A stretch of 64,000 nt of DNA from DATEPR01 sp036491115 (GCA_036491115.1 DASXCQ010000078.1:124001-188000), one strand, 5' to 3'; counted from the first letter of the stretch, positions 51,006-59,994 are shown. The notes: generated by a model from the letters alone, not told the origin. Translations and numbers: made by a program.

Positions 51006-51520
51006 GCATGGTGCTGTTCACCGTGCTGGTGTTCTGCTTCGGGCTGGAACGCCTCGCCGAACTCGTCGTGGCCAAACGAAACCTGGCCTGGAGCCTGGCC
51101 AGGGGTGGGCGGGAGACCGGGTTCTCCCACTACCCGTTCATGGTGGCGCTGCACACCGGCCTGCTGGTCGGGTGTGTGCTGGAGGTGTGGCTGGGTGACC
51201 GGCCGTTCATCCCGGCGCTGGGCTGGCCGATGCTGGCGCTGGCGCTGGGATCGCAGGTGCTGCGCTGGTGGTGCGTGCGCACCCTGGGACCACAGTGGAA
51301 CACCCGGATCATCGTGGTGCCGAACCTGGGCCGCGTCACCGGCGGCCCGTACCGGTTGTTCAACCACCCCAACTACGTCGCGGTCGTCGTGGAGGGGTTC
51401 GCGCTGCCGCTGATCCACACCGCGTGGCTCACCGCGCTCGCGTTCACCGTGCTGAACGCGATACTCCTGACGGTGCGCATCCGCACCGAGAACACGGCGC
51501 TGGCGGCCGTGGGTGCGTGA
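50999..51520 (+). CDS. isoprenylcysteine-methyltransferase-family membrane methyltransferase (SrsB-like)
   Basis: A 173-residue integral membrane protein with about four helices and the ICMT C-terminal SAM/substrate motif: TLGPQWNTRIIVVP, GGPYRLFNHPNYVAVVVEGF (conserved Arg, His-Pro-Asn-Tyr), with a final RIRTENTAL. In S. griseus SrsB O-methylates the alkylresorcinol made by SrsA. Its ATG overlaps the synthase stop by seven bases and its end overlaps the monooxygenase start by eight, so the three genes are tightly coupled. Confidence 0.92.
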   Translation: MVSMVLFTVLVFCFGLERLAELVVAKRNLAWSLARGGRETGFSHYPFMVALHTGLLVGCVLEVWLGDRPFIPALGWPMLALALGSQVLRWWCVRTLGPQWNTRIIVVPNLGRVTGGPYRLFNHPNYVAVVVEGFALPLIHTAWLTALAFTVLNAILLTVRIRTENTALAAVGA

Positions 51521-52532
51521 CGTCCTGGTGGTCGGCGCCGGTCCCGCCGGGCTGGCCGTGGCCCTGAGCGCCGCCCGCGCCGGGCTGGACGTCGCCGTCT
51601 GCGAACGCCGGGCGGGCCCGCTGGACAAGGCGTGCGGCGAGGGCCTGATGCCCGGTGCCGTGCGGGCGCTGGCCGCGCTCGGCGTCGACCCGCCCGGCCA
51701 CCCCATCCAGGGCATCGCCTACCTGCACGATGACGTCGAGGCCCGCACCGACTTCACCCGCGGACCGGGCAGGGGAGTGCGCCGCACGGCGTTGCAGACC
51801 GCGCTGCGCCAGGCGGTGACCGATGCCGGGATCCCGGTGCTGCACCGCCGGATCACCGCGATCGAGCAGGACGCCGACCAGGTGCGTGCCGACGACCTGT
51901 GCGCCCGCTACCTGGTCGCGGCCGACGGACTGCACTCGCCGATCCGGCGGGCCGTCGGGCTGGCGGCGGGCGAGTCGGGCCGGCCGCGCTGGGGCCAGCG
52001 GCGGCACTACGCGCTGGCGCCGTGGAGCGATTTCGTCGAGGTCACCTGGGCGCGGGACGCCGAGGCGTATGTCACGCCGGTCGCGCCGGACGTCGTCGGC
52101 GTCGCCGTGCTGTCGGCCCGGCGGGGCCCGTTCGAGCGCCAGCTGACCGCGTTTCCCGCGCTGGCCGACCGGCTGGCGTCCGCGCAACCCGCGTCCGACG
52201 TGCTCGGCGCCGGACCGCTGCGGCAGCGGGTGCGCGGCCGGACGGCCGGTCGGGTGCTGCTGGTCGGCGACGCGGCCGGCTACGTGGACGCGTTGACCGG
52301 TGAGGGCATCGCGGTGTCGTTGGCCGCCGCCACCGAGTTGGTGGCGTGCCTGGTGGCCGGTCGGCCGGACCGGTACGAGCTGGCGTGGCGGCGGGTGTCC
52401 CGGCGGTCCCGGCTGATCACGTCCAGCCTGTTGTGGGCCCGGCGGCGGCCCGGCGTGGCCGGTGCCATCGTGCCGGTCGCGCGGCGGCTGCCGGGGGTGT
52501 TCCGCGCGGCCGTGGATCAGCTCGCCGGTTAG
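51513..52532 (+). CDS. FAD-dependent monooxygenase (SrsC-like)
   Basis: A 339-residue flavoprotein with the Rossmann FAD motif VLVVGAGPAGLAVALSAARA, the second site VAADGLHSPIRRAVGL, and the third VLLVGDAAGYVDALTGEGIA. In the srs pathway SrsC hydroxylates the methylated phenolic lipid, which then oxidises to a quinone. The fold also resembles geranylgeranyl-reductase-type enzymes, but the operon context favours SrsC. Confidence 0.9.
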   Translation: MRDVLVVGAGPAGLAVALSAARAGLDVAVCERRAGPLDKACGEGLMPGAVRALAALGVDPPGHPIQGIAYLHDDVEARTDFTRGPGRGVRRTALQTALRQAVTDAGIPVLHRRITAIEQDADQVRADDLCARYLVAADGLHSPIRRAVGLAAGESGRPRWGQRRHYALAPWSDFVEVTWARDAEAYVTPVAPDVVGVAVLSARRGPFERQLTAFPALADRLASAQPASDVLGAGPLRQRVRGRTAGRVLLVGDAAGYVDALTGEGIAVSLAAATELVACLVAGRPDRYELAWRRVSRRSRLITSSLLWARRRPGVAGAIVPVARRLPGVFRAAVDQLAG

Positions 52533-52571
52533 GGTCATCCCGAACGGGTGATCGGTGGAGAGGACGAGCAC

Positions 52572-53561
52572 GTGCTGCGGTGGGGAATCCTGGGTACCGG
52601 TGGGATCGCACACACGTTCGCGACCGACCTGCGGCTGACCGACAGCGGCGAGATCGTCGCTCTCGGCTCGCGGAGCGCCGAGTCGGCCCGCGCGTTCGCC
52701 GACGAGTTCGGCATTCCGCACCGGCACGCCTCGTACGCCGACCTGGTCGCCGACCCGGACGTCGACGTGGTCTACGTCGCCACGCCGCACCCGATGCACC
52801 ACGACAACGCCGTGCTCGCGTTGCGTGCCGGCAAGCACGTGCTCGTGGAGAAGCCGTTCACGATGAACGCCGCCGAGGCGCGGGACGTCGTGCGGGTGGC
52901 GCGGGAGACCGGGCGGTTCGCGATGGAGGCCATGTGGACCCGGTTCCTGCCGCACGTGGCCGTGATCCGCGACTGGCTGGCCGCCGGAGTCCTGGGCGAC
53001 ATCGTGACGGTGACCGCGGACCACGGCCAGTGGTTCGCCGAGGATCCGGATTTCCGTTTGTTCGCACCGGAACTGGGCGGCGGGGCGCTGCTCGATCTCG
53101 GCGTGTACCCGGTGTCGTTCGCGTCCATGGTGCTGGGCCCGCCGAGCCGGATCGTGGCGCTGGCCGACCCGGCGTTCACCGGCGTGGACGCGCAGACGTC
53201 CATGGTGTTCGGCTACGACAGCGGTGCCCAGGCGGTGCTGACCTGCACGCTGCGCGCGAAGAGCCCGACCCGCGCGACGATCGTCGGTACGACGGCCAGG
53301 ATCGAGGTGGAGGGCGACTTCTACGCGCCCGCGGCGGTGTCGCTGATCTCCCGGAACGGCGCGACCGAGCGGGTGGAGTCGACGCACCGAGGTCGAGGGT
53401 TGCGGCACCAGGCGGACGAGGTGGCCCGGTGCCTGGCGGCGGGCGAGGTGGAGAGCCCGCTGCTGCCGCTGGACGAGACGATCTCGGTGCTGGCGACGAT
53501 GGACGCGGTCACCGGCATGGCCGGCCGCTCGGCCGCGGCTGCGGTCAATCTGCCGATGTGA
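52572..53561 (+). CDS. Gfo/Idh/MocA-family oxidoreductase
   Basis: A 329-residue NAD(P)-dependent dehydrogenase: WGILGTGGIAHTFATDL at the N-terminus, VYVATPHPMHHDNAVLALRA and then GKHVLVEKPFTMN with the catalytic lysine of the EKP motif, and ELGGGALLDLGVYPVSFAS with GGG-x3-D-x-G-x-Y/H. Start GTG at 52572 has GGAGAGGACGAGCAC; the GTG at 52548 is less well placed. Likely acts on a sugar or cyclitol derivative. Converges on the MBL gene with a 17-bp overlap. Confidence 0.92.
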   Translation: MLRWGILGTGGIAHTFATDLRLTDSGEIVALGSRSAESARAFADEFGIPHRHASYADLVADPDVDVVYVATPHPMHHDNAVLALRAGKHVLVEKPFTMNAAEARDVVRVARETGRFAMEAMWTRFLPHVAVIRDWLAAGVLGDIVTVTADHGQWFAEDPDFRLFAPELGGGALLDLGVYPVSFASMVLGPPSRIVALADPAFTGVDAQTSMVFGYDSGAQAVLTCTLRAKSPTRATIVGTTARIEVEGDFYAPAAVSLISRNGATERVESTHRGRGLRHQADEVARCLAAGEVESPLLPLDETISVLATMDAVTGMAGRSAAAAVNLPM

Positions 53562-54357
53562 CGTCCCAGTGGCCGGGTTCGGTCAGGTGCAGGACGCTGG
53601 ACAGTCCGGCGTCGTCGAACGCCGTGGCGACCCGGGTGCCGTCCTCGGAGAAGTGGGCCCAGCTGTCGTAGTGCGCCGGCACCACGACCCGGGCGCCCAG
53701 CACGGCGGCAGCGGCTGCCGCCCGTTCGCTGGTCAGGGTGAGCGGCCGGTTGCGTTCCCGCATCGACACCCGCGCGGCGCCGATGAACAGCAGCGCCACG
53801 TCCACCGGGCCCAACCGGCGGGCGATCTCCGTGACCACGCCGACCGACGCGTTGTCCCCGCTGACGTACACCGTCGGCAGTCCGTCACCGGACAGCACGA
53901 AACCGCTGACCTCGCACAGCACGTTGCCGTCGGCGTCCCGCTCGGCGTCCTCCGGCCCGTGGATCGCCGGCACGCCGTGCACGGTGAGCTCGCCGCCGCC
54001 GTCGCCGCGCGGCACGGTGACCGACGCCCAGTTGGCCACCGGCGTCGCCGGCCCACCCAACCGGCCCGCCGTCAGCGGACCGGCCAGCAGCCGGGGCGCG
54101 GCCAGCGCGAACTCGCGGCCGGCGTCGTCCAGGTTGTCCGCGTGCTGGTCGTGGCTGACCAGCACGACGTCCACCGGCCCCAGCTCGGCCGGCAGGACCG
54201 TGGCGTCCCGGGTCTTGGTCAGGTAGGCGTGCTCACCGGCCGGGTCGAACGTCGGGTCGGCGACCAGTCGCAGGCCGGCGATGTCGATCACAGCTGTCGG
54301 CCCACCCAGTACGCCGATGCCGAAGTCCAGCCGCTGTGCGTCCACGGGTCGCGTCAT
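53545..54357 (-). CDS. metallo-beta-lactamase-fold hydrolase (UlaG-like)
   Basis: A 270-residue protein with the metal motif VLVSHDQHADNLDDAG (HxHxDN type), VHGVPAIHGPED, TVYVSGDNA (Asp) and VVVPAHYDSWAH (last His). The layout is that of the L-ascorbate-6-phosphate lactonase/YtnP-like branch. A TAGGGT box lies exactly 7 nt before the ATG at 54357, so it likely has its own leaderless transcript although the HAD gene ends only 15 bp upstream. Confidence 0.9.
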   Translation of the reverse strand: MTRPVDAQRLDFGIGVLGGPTAVIDIAGLRLVADPTFDPAGEHAYLTKTRDATVLPAELGPVDVVLVSHDQHADNLDDAGREFALAAPRLLAGPLTAGRLGGPATPVANWASVTVPRGDGGGELTVHGVPAIHGPEDAERDADGNVLCEVSGFVLSGDGLPTVYVSGDNASVGVVTEIARRLGPVDVALLFIGAARVSMRERNRPLTLTSERAAAAAAVLGARVVVPAHYDSWAHFSEDGTRVATAFDDAGLSSVLHLTEPGHWDVTSAD

Positions 54358-54372
54358 GGCGCCAACCCTAGA

Positions 54373-55020
54373 TCAGGACGCGAGCACGTCCGGGGTGAGC
54401 TCGGTGAGGTCGCGCAGGACGATCGACGCGCCGGAGAGCGCGTCCGGTGCCGGCGGATGCGCCGGCCGGGGGACCGCGATCACCCGCATCCCGGCGGCCG
54501 TCGCGGCACGCAACCCGTTGCTGGAGTCCTCCACCGCCGCGCACCGCGCCGCCGGCACACCGAGTCGGTCCGCGACGGTCAGGTAGATGTCCGGCGCCGG
54601 CTTCCCCCGGTCCACCTCGTCCGCCGACAACGTCACCGCGAACAGGTCCCGGATGCCGGCCGCGGCCAGGACCGTGTCGATCAGCACCCTGGGCGACGAA
54701 CTTGCCAGGCCCAGCGGCCACCGTCGGGCCGCGCCGCGCACGGCGTCCACCGCACCGGGCAGCAGCCCCAGATGCGCCGCGTAGCTGTCGGCCATCCGAC
54801 CGATCACCAGCTCGGCCACCCCGTCCGGGGCCAGCCCGACCCCCAGGTCCTCGCTCACGTAGCGTGTCCACTCCGCGGTGTTCATGCCCATCAGCCGCTG
54901 CTGCGCGTCGTCCGCCCACCGGCCGCCGTGCTCGGCGACCACCGCGCGCCGGACCTCCTCCCACACGGGTTCGGAGTCCACCAGCACGCCGTCCATGTCG
55001 AAGACGACCGCGTCGATCAT
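54373..55020 (-). CDS. HAD-superfamily phosphatase (beta-phosphoglucomutase-like)
   Basis: A 215-residue HAD hydrolase: DAVVFDMDGVLVDSEPVW (motif I with the nucleophile Asp), GLASSSPRVLID (motif II Ser), GKPAPDIYLTVADRLGV (motif III Lys) and CAAVEDSSNGLRAATAAGM (motif IV). The DGVLVDSEP cap type is that of sugar-phosphate phosphatases and beta-phosphoglucomutases. Its ATG overlaps the stop of the sensor gene upstream (ATGA), so they are co-expressed. Confidence 0.92.
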   Translation of the reverse strand: MIDAVVFDMDGVLVDSEPVWEEVRRAVVAEHGGRWADDAQQRLMGMNTAEWTRYVSEDLGVGLAPDGVAELVIGRMADSYAAHLGLLPGAVDAVRGAARRWPLGLASSSPRVLIDTVLAAAGIRDLFAVTLSADEVDRGKPAPDIYLTVADRLGVPAARCAAVEDSSNGLRAATAAGMRVIAVPRPAHPPAPDALSGASIVLRDLTELTPDVLAS

Positions 55021-55964
55021 GCTGCCGTCTCGAACTGCACCTCGACCGTGGTGCCGCCGGGTGTGGTGTGCACGAGGACCAGGTCGGCCAGCTGGTGCAC
55101 CAGCAGCAGGCCGCGGCCGCGCAACTGCTCGGGCGGCGCCGGCCTGCGGCCGACCAGCGGGTCGGCCAGGTAACCGGTGTCCCGGACCTGGCACACCACC
55201 CGGCCGTCGCGGGTGCCGAGCAGGACGGTGGCGATGCTGCGGGCGTGCTCGATGCTGTTGCAGGCCAGTTCGGTCAGCGCCAGCGCCAGGTCGTGGGCCC
55301 GGTCGGTGGTCACGCCGTGGCGCAGCGCGAAGTCGACGCAGCGGCGCCGCAGGCCGGACATGTCCGGCTGGTCGACGGTGAACGGCTCGGCGCCGGGTGG
55401 CGCGGCCAGCGGAAGGTTGCCGGCGGCGACGGCGTCGTCCGGCGAGTACCGGTCGCTGGGGCGCCTGCCGGTGCCGTCGACGAGCACCGGATGTGTCGTG
55501 GCCACGTCGGCCAGCGCGGCCGGGGTGAGGCGGGCAGCGTCGTACGGGCACAACATCTCCGCGCACCGGCCGGCGAACGCCCGGTTCACCAGGCCCTCGT
55601 GCAGGACGCAGGCCGTGTACTCGGCGGCCGACCGCTCCGGCCACAGCAGCTCGCCCACCAGCCGGACGTGCCGGCCGGGGTAGGCGTCGGCGAACGCGCT
55701 CAGCACGGCGGCGATGATCCGGCCCGGGTTGCGCCCGACCTCGGTCATGTCCAGCAGTCGCGCGTCCGGCGGCACCCGAGGGCCGAGTTCGGCGCGCAGC
55801 AGCTCCAGCCGTCCGGTGGGGACGGCAACGGCCACCGGCTCACCGGCCGCGAAACCTGCGCTGATGTACGGAACGACACCATCCAGGTACTCCGCGTCAT
55901 CCCGATAGAGCAGGGCCTCATGGGCGAACGTGCTCGCCACGGTATCGGCTGTGCTCGCGGTCAT
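55017..55964 (-). CDS. MEDS sensor domain fused to a RsbW-like histidine-kinase-type ATPase
   Basis: A 315-residue protein. The N-terminal half is a MEDS (DcmR-type sensory) domain: THEALLYRDD-like FAHEALLYRDDAEYLDGVVP and DMTEVGRNPGRIIAAVLSAF. The C-terminal half is an anti-sigma-type HATPase: HDLALALTELACNSIEHARS (N box), VVCQVRDTGYLADPL and RGRGLLLVHQLADLV (G box). Such proteins are thought to switch sigma factors or anti-anti-sigma partners in response to a ligand. The ATG at 55964 is preferred to one at 56021, but the choice is not firm. Confidence 0.88.
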   Translation of the reverse strand: MTASTADTVASTFAHEALLYRDDAEYLDGVVPYISAGFAAGEPVAVAVPTGRLELLRAELGPRVPPDARLLDMTEVGRNPGRIIAAVLSAFADAYPGRHVRLVGELLWPERSAAEYTACVLHEGLVNRAFAGRCAEMLCPYDAARLTPAALADVATTHPVLVDGTGRRPSDRYSPDDAVAAGNLPLAAPPGAEPFTVDQPDMSGLRRRCVDFALRHGVTTDRAHDLALALTELACNSIEHARSIATVLLGTRDGRVVCQVRDTGYLADPLVGRRPAPPEQLRGRGLLLVHQLADLVLVHTTPGGTTVEVQFETAA

Positions 55965-56047
55965 CCCCAGTCCACTGGATCGCCGGGCGGGTGCCTTGCG
56001 GACAAACGGAAGTCCCAGCATACGGGTTCCGCGAGCACGCCCCCTGG

Positions 56048-57211
56048 TCAGCCGCGCCGTCGAGTGTTGCGCATCCGCGCCTTCGTCCGCCGGTACATCC
56101 GGCGCATCGCCATCAGCTGGTCGTGCTGCTCGGACAGGTCGACCAGCCGCCTGCGCAGGTTACGCGCGATCGGGGAGTCGTCGGCCGGCCGCGCGGCCCG
56201 CCGCATGATCTCGGCGAGGGTGCGCACCGCGGCCTCGGCCACCTCGGCGTCGCCGATCACCGGTGGTTCGGAGGCCGCATCGCTGGACCGGGGCACCAGA
56301 TCGGCCAGGTCACCGACCACGTCGTAGCCTGCGGACTCGATCGCGGCCACCGAGTGGTGCGCCCGCTCGACGGCCCAGTCCTGGGCGGCTGCCGGCAGGG
56401 TGATCGCGGTCCGGCCACGCAGCGGCGGCAGCACGTCCTCGGCCAGTTCGCCCTTGACCACCCGCACGTACTCCGGCCACGGGATCGACTCGCCGACCAC
56501 CAGGTTCAGCCGGCGCAGCATCTCGGTCTGGGCCAGGTCCAGCGATGAGTTGGTGGGCGGGACGGTGGTGTCGAACTGGTCCGCCTGGACGCCGATCACC
56601 GTGGCGTACCGCTGCCACAGCAGGTCGCCGGACGCGCCGCGCGGCGGCACGGTGATCACGTGCACCCGCTCCGGCGGCAGCCCGGCACCCCAGTTGGCCA
56701 GCACACCCGGCAGGTCCTGGTACGACCAGAACAGGTCGGCGATCTCCTCGTCCCGGCCGGCACGGACGAACCGGACGAACTCGTCGTACGGCGTGGTGCG
56801 CCGGTTCTTCACGTCCTCCTGCCAGACCGACGGGATCTGCCGGACCAGGTCGCGGGCGGTGCAGACCAGGTGCACCTCGGCACCCTCCAGCGACGCCATC
56901 GTCCTGGCGACCTCGTCCGGCCGGGCCAGGGCCAGCAGCTCACTGGAGATCAGCGCGTCGCCCGACCAGGCCATCACCTGGTCGACCAGCCAGTGCCAGG
57001 CATCCTCGGTGGCGTGGTCGACCCAGCCGGGATAGCGCTCGGGGATCGCGTCGACCGCCGCTCTGTGGTGTGCCGCCGGGTCGTGGCCCGCGTACAGCAG
57101 GCCGCCCTCCGCCGCGATCGTCCGGTTCCGCCAGAGGATGTCCTGGATGGAGGTTGTGCCCGTTTTGGGCAGGCCGATGTGCAGGTACAGACGTCGGGCG
57201 GGGGTCGACAC
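56048..57211 (-). CDS. sulfotransferase-like protein
   Basis: About 387 residues. The 5'-phosphosulfate loop of PAPS-dependent sulfotransferases is clear (LYLHIGLPKTGTTSIQDILW), with ALISSELLAL as a 3'-phosphate-site candidate and LVCTARDLVRQIPSVWQEDV. The C-terminus is arginine-rich and helical. I use the GTG at 57211; a TTG at 57217 is in frame, and neither has a ribosome site. It is divergent from cysC, whose pathway supplies PAPS. Confidence 0.87.
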   Translation of the reverse strand: MSTPARRLYLHIGLPKTGTTSIQDILWRNRTIAAEGGLLYAGHDPAAHHRAAVDAIPERYPGWVDHATEDAWHWLVDQVMAWSGDALISSELLALARPDEVARTMASLEGAEVHLVCTARDLVRQIPSVWQEDVKNRRTTPYDEFVRFVRAGRDEEIADLFWSYQDLPGVLANWGAGLPPERVHVITVPPRGASGDLLWQRYATVIGVQADQFDTTVPPTNSSLDLAQTEMLRRLNLVVGESIPWPEYVRVVKGELAEDVLPPLRGRTAITLPAAAQDWAVERAHHSVAAIESAGYDVVGDLADLVPRSSDAASEPPVIGDAEVAEAAVRTLAEIMRRAARPADDSPIARNLRRRLVDLSEQHDQLMAMRRMYRRTKARMRNTRRRG

Positions 57212-57389
57212 AGCCAACAGACCCTAATCCGGATAGCCGGCCCGATCCCTGTCAGCTGGTTAAAGGTTAGCTCAGAAAACGATAAGAACTCTGGCGCGAG
57301 GGCCGTTCCGGACGGTTCCGCACCCGAAGACCCCCTACGGTGGGACGCCTGTCGAAGGTTGATCGTTCGAGGTGATCCAGGGAATGTTG

Positions 57390-57965
57390 GTGCGTAGCAC
57401 CATGCGACTCCATCAGGGCGTCACGGTATGGCTGACCGGTCTGCCCGGTGCGGGCAAGTCAACGGTCGCGGCCACCATCGCGTCGATGCTGCGGGACGAC
57501 GACGTCGAGACGGAGGTGTTGGACGGCGACGAGCTGCGGAGAACCATCTCGCGGGACCTGGGCTTCTCGCCGGAGGACCGGGACGCACACTGCCGCAGGG
57601 TCGGGTTCATCGCGGAAATGCTGTCCAGTCACCGGATTCTCACGCTGGTACCGGTGATCGCGCCGCAGGCCGATACCCGGGGCGCGATCCGGGAACACCA
57701 CCGCCGCAACGGCACCGAGTTCGTCGAGGTGTACGTGGCGACACCGGTGACCGAGTGCGCGCGACGCGACCCGAAGGGCCTCTACGCCCGCGCGTACGCC
57801 GGTGACCTGCCCGGACTGACCGGTGTGGACGGCGTCTACGAGCGGCCCGACGCCCCCGACCTGCGGATGGACACCACGGACATCGACGCCGACACGGCGG
57901 CGGCCACGGTGTTGCGCCTGCTGGCCGACCGGGGACTGCTGGACGGTCTGCCCGACGAGGACTGA
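57390..57965 (+). CDS. cysC: adenylylsulfate kinase
   Basis: A 191-residue APS kinase that makes PAPS from APS and ATP: GVTVWLTGLPGAGKSTVAAT (P-loop), LDGDELRRTISRDLGFSPED (APS-binding), FVEVYVATPVTECARRDPKG and YERPDAPDLRMDT. GTG 57390 has AGGGA six bases upstream; ATG 57402 gives the minimal family start and ATG 57384 is also in frame. There is no sulfate adenylyltransferase nearby, so APS comes from elsewhere; the divergent sulfotransferase is the likely consumer of PAPS. Confidence 0.93.
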   Translation: MRSTMRLHQGVTVWLTGLPGAGKSTVAATIASMLRDDDVETEVLDGDELRRTISRDLGFSPEDRDAHCRRVGFIAEMLSSHRILTLVPVIAPQADTRGAIREHHRRNGTEFVEVYVATPVTECARRDPKGLYARAYAGDLPGLTGVDGVYERPDAPDLRMDTTDIDADTAAATVLRLLADRGLLDGLPDED

Positions 57966-58009
57966 GGTTCGGGTGGCGGTGAGACCACGGTGTGCGGTAT
58001 CGCTGTGGG

Positions 58010-59008
58010 GTGGACCCGGTAGAGGCACTGCGACAGATCGCGTTCCGGCTCGAACGTTCCGGCGCGCCCACCTACCGGGTGCGCGCGTTCCGCAAGGCGG
58101 CCGCCGTGCTGGGCGAGCTGCCGGACGGCGAACTGGACGAGCGGATCCGGCGCGGCACTCTGCAACAGCTGCCCGGCATCGGGAAGACCACGGCGACCGC
58201 CGTGGCCCAGGCCGCTGCCGGCGGCATACCCGACTACCTCACCGAACTCGTCGGCACCGTGCCGCAACAGCCCAGGGTGGGGCTGCGCACCGCGCTGCGC
58301 GGTGACTGCCACACCCACTCGGACTGGTCGGACGGCGGCAGCCCGCCGCGCGAGATGGCCGATGCGGCCCGCGCGCTGGGCCACGAGTGGGTCGCGCTCA
58401 CCGACCACTCGCCCCGGCTCACCGTCGCCGGGGGACTGTCCCCGGACCGGCTGCGCGAGCAGTTGCGGCTGCTGGACGAGATCAACGCGGAACTGGCACC
58501 GTTTCGGGTGCTGTCCGGCATCGAGGTGGACATTCTCGACGACGGCACACTGGACCAGGAACCGGAACTGTTGGCACGCCTGGACATCGTGGTCGCCAGC
58601 GTGCACTCTCACCTGCGCATGCCGGCCATGGAGATGACACCGCGCATGGTGGCGGCGGTGCGCAACCCCGGCGTGGACGTGCTGGGTCACTGCACCGGCA
58701 GGCTGATCACCGGTCGAGGCCGGCCACAGTCCACTTTCGATGCCGAGAAGGTGTTCACCGCGTGCCGGGACAACGGTGTCGCGGTGGAGATCAACTGCCG
58801 GCCGGAGCGCCGCGACCCGCCGGACGAGTTGCTGGCCATGGCGGTGGCACTGGGCTGTGACTTCGCGATCGACACCGACGCGCACGCGCCCGGCCAACTG
58901 GACTGGCTGGACGACGGCTGCCGCCGGGCGGAAGCCCTTGACCTGCCGGCCGATCGTGTGATCAACACGCTCGGCGCCGACGCGCTGCTCGCGCGGCAGC
59001 GGGACTGA
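58010..59008 (+). CDS. HhH-PHP domain protein (PolX-like without polymerase palm)
   Basis: A 332-residue protein. The N-terminus has the PolX-like helix-hairpin-helix region (GAPTYRVRAFRKAAAVLGEL, TLQQLPGIGKTTATAVAQAA). It is followed directly by a PHP phosphoesterase with its metal set: GDCHTHSDWSDGGSP, ALTDHSPRL, LSGIEVDILDDGTLD, VVASVHSHLRMP, DVLGHCTGR and FAIDTDAHAPGQLDWL. The nucleotidyltransferase palm of true PolX is missing. Likely a DNA-binding phosphatase or nuclease. The start could also be the GTG at 57992. Confidence 0.9.
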   Translation: MDPVEALRQIAFRLERSGAPTYRVRAFRKAAAVLGELPDGELDERIRRGTLQQLPGIGKTTATAVAQAAAGGIPDYLTELVGTVPQQPRVGLRTALRGDCHTHSDWSDGGSPPREMADAARALGHEWVALTDHSPRLTVAGGLSPDRLREQLRLLDEINAELAPFRVLSGIEVDILDDGTLDQEPELLARLDIVVASVHSHLRMPAMEMTPRMVAAVRNPGVDVLGHCTGRLITGRGRPQSTFDAEKVFTACRDNGVAVEINCRPERRDPPDELLAMAVALGCDFAIDTDAHAPGQLDWLDDGCRRAEALDLPADRVINTLGADALLARQRD

Positions 59009-59064
59009 CCGGCTGCGCATTCTCCGAGGTGTTCGGCGCGATCGCCGCTGGACAGGATATTGAC

Positions 59065-59994
59065 ATGACCGACATCCGGGAGGGCGCCCCGACAGCGTCT
59101 GCGAACACCGCCACCCGACTGGCGCCGCGCGGGCTGGTACTGGGCCTGTCCGTGCTCGGCGGCCTGGCCGTCGCGATCCTGTGGTCCGCCCGCCTGGTGG
59201 ACGACGACATCGGCGTGAACACCGCCAACGGCATCCTCGGCGCGCACGGCACCACGGCGACCACCACGGTCGCCGGCCTGGTCGTCGCGTTCGTCACCGG
59301 CCTGGCCGGCACCTTCACCGCGTGCAACGTCGCCGTGTTCAGCGCGATCGCGCCCATGGTGGAGTCCCGCCCGACGGCGGCCGGCCGACTGCGCCAGGCG
59401 CTTCGTCCGCTGGGTTGGCTGACGCTGGGCGCCGTCGTGGTGGCCGGCGGCTACGGCGCGATCGGCGCGGTGATCGGCGACCGCATCCCGCAACTGTCCG
59501 GCGCGGTCGTCGACGGCGACATTCCGGTGCGGACGTTGCAGTCCATCACCGTTTTCGGCGTGATCGGCATCGTGCTGCTCTATCTGGGACTGGCCGAACT
59601 GCGACTGGTGCCCGATGTGCTCGGTTCGCTCGCCGCGCGGTATCCCGCCGCCCGCCAGTTGGTGATGGGCGCGCTCATCGGTGGATTCCTGATCGGACGG
59701 CCGTGGCCGCTGTTCCGGCAGATGTTCGCGAACGCGGCGAGTACGCACAACGCTTTGTACGGCGCCGCCGCATTTGTGCTCGTGGTCGTCGGCAATATGG
59801 TGGTGATGAGCGTTCTGTTCCTGATTCTGTCGTTCAGCCGCTTCCCGGCATGGTTGCGGCGCACGGAATCCAGGGTCGCCACGGTGACGGCAGCCGCGCT
59901 CCTTGTTGGCGGTACGTTCACGTTCGCCTACTGGGCGTTGCGGGTACCCGCCAACCTGGGGATCGGCTGGTTCCCACCAGCTCCGTGGCACTGA
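59065..59994 (+). CDS. polytopic membrane protein, possibly CcdA/LysE-superfamily-like
   Basis: A 309-residue protein with six to eight membrane helices. Helix 2 reads LVVAFVTGLAGTFTACNVAV followed by FSAIAPM, which recalls the first conserved cysteine helix of CcdA/DsbD-type proteins, but a second equivalent cysteine helix is not obvious. The C-terminal helices (MVVMSVLFLILSFSRFP) are ordinary. ACAGGA lies seven bases before the ATG. The function is unknown. Confidence 0.78.
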   Translation: MTDIREGAPTASANTATRLAPRGLVLGLSVLGGLAVAILWSARLVDDDIGVNTANGILGAHGTTATTTVAGLVVAFVTGLAGTFTACNVAVFSAIAPMVESRPTAAGRLRQALRPLGWLTLGAVVVAGGYGAIGAVIGDRIPQLSGAVVDGDIPVRTLQSITVFGVIGIVLLYLGLAELRLVPDVLGSLAARYPAARQLVMGALIGGFLIGRPWPLFRQMFANAASTHNALYGAAAFVLVVVGNMVVMSVLFLILSFSRFPAWLRRTESRVATVTAAALLVGGTFTFAYWALRVPANLGIGWFPPAPWH

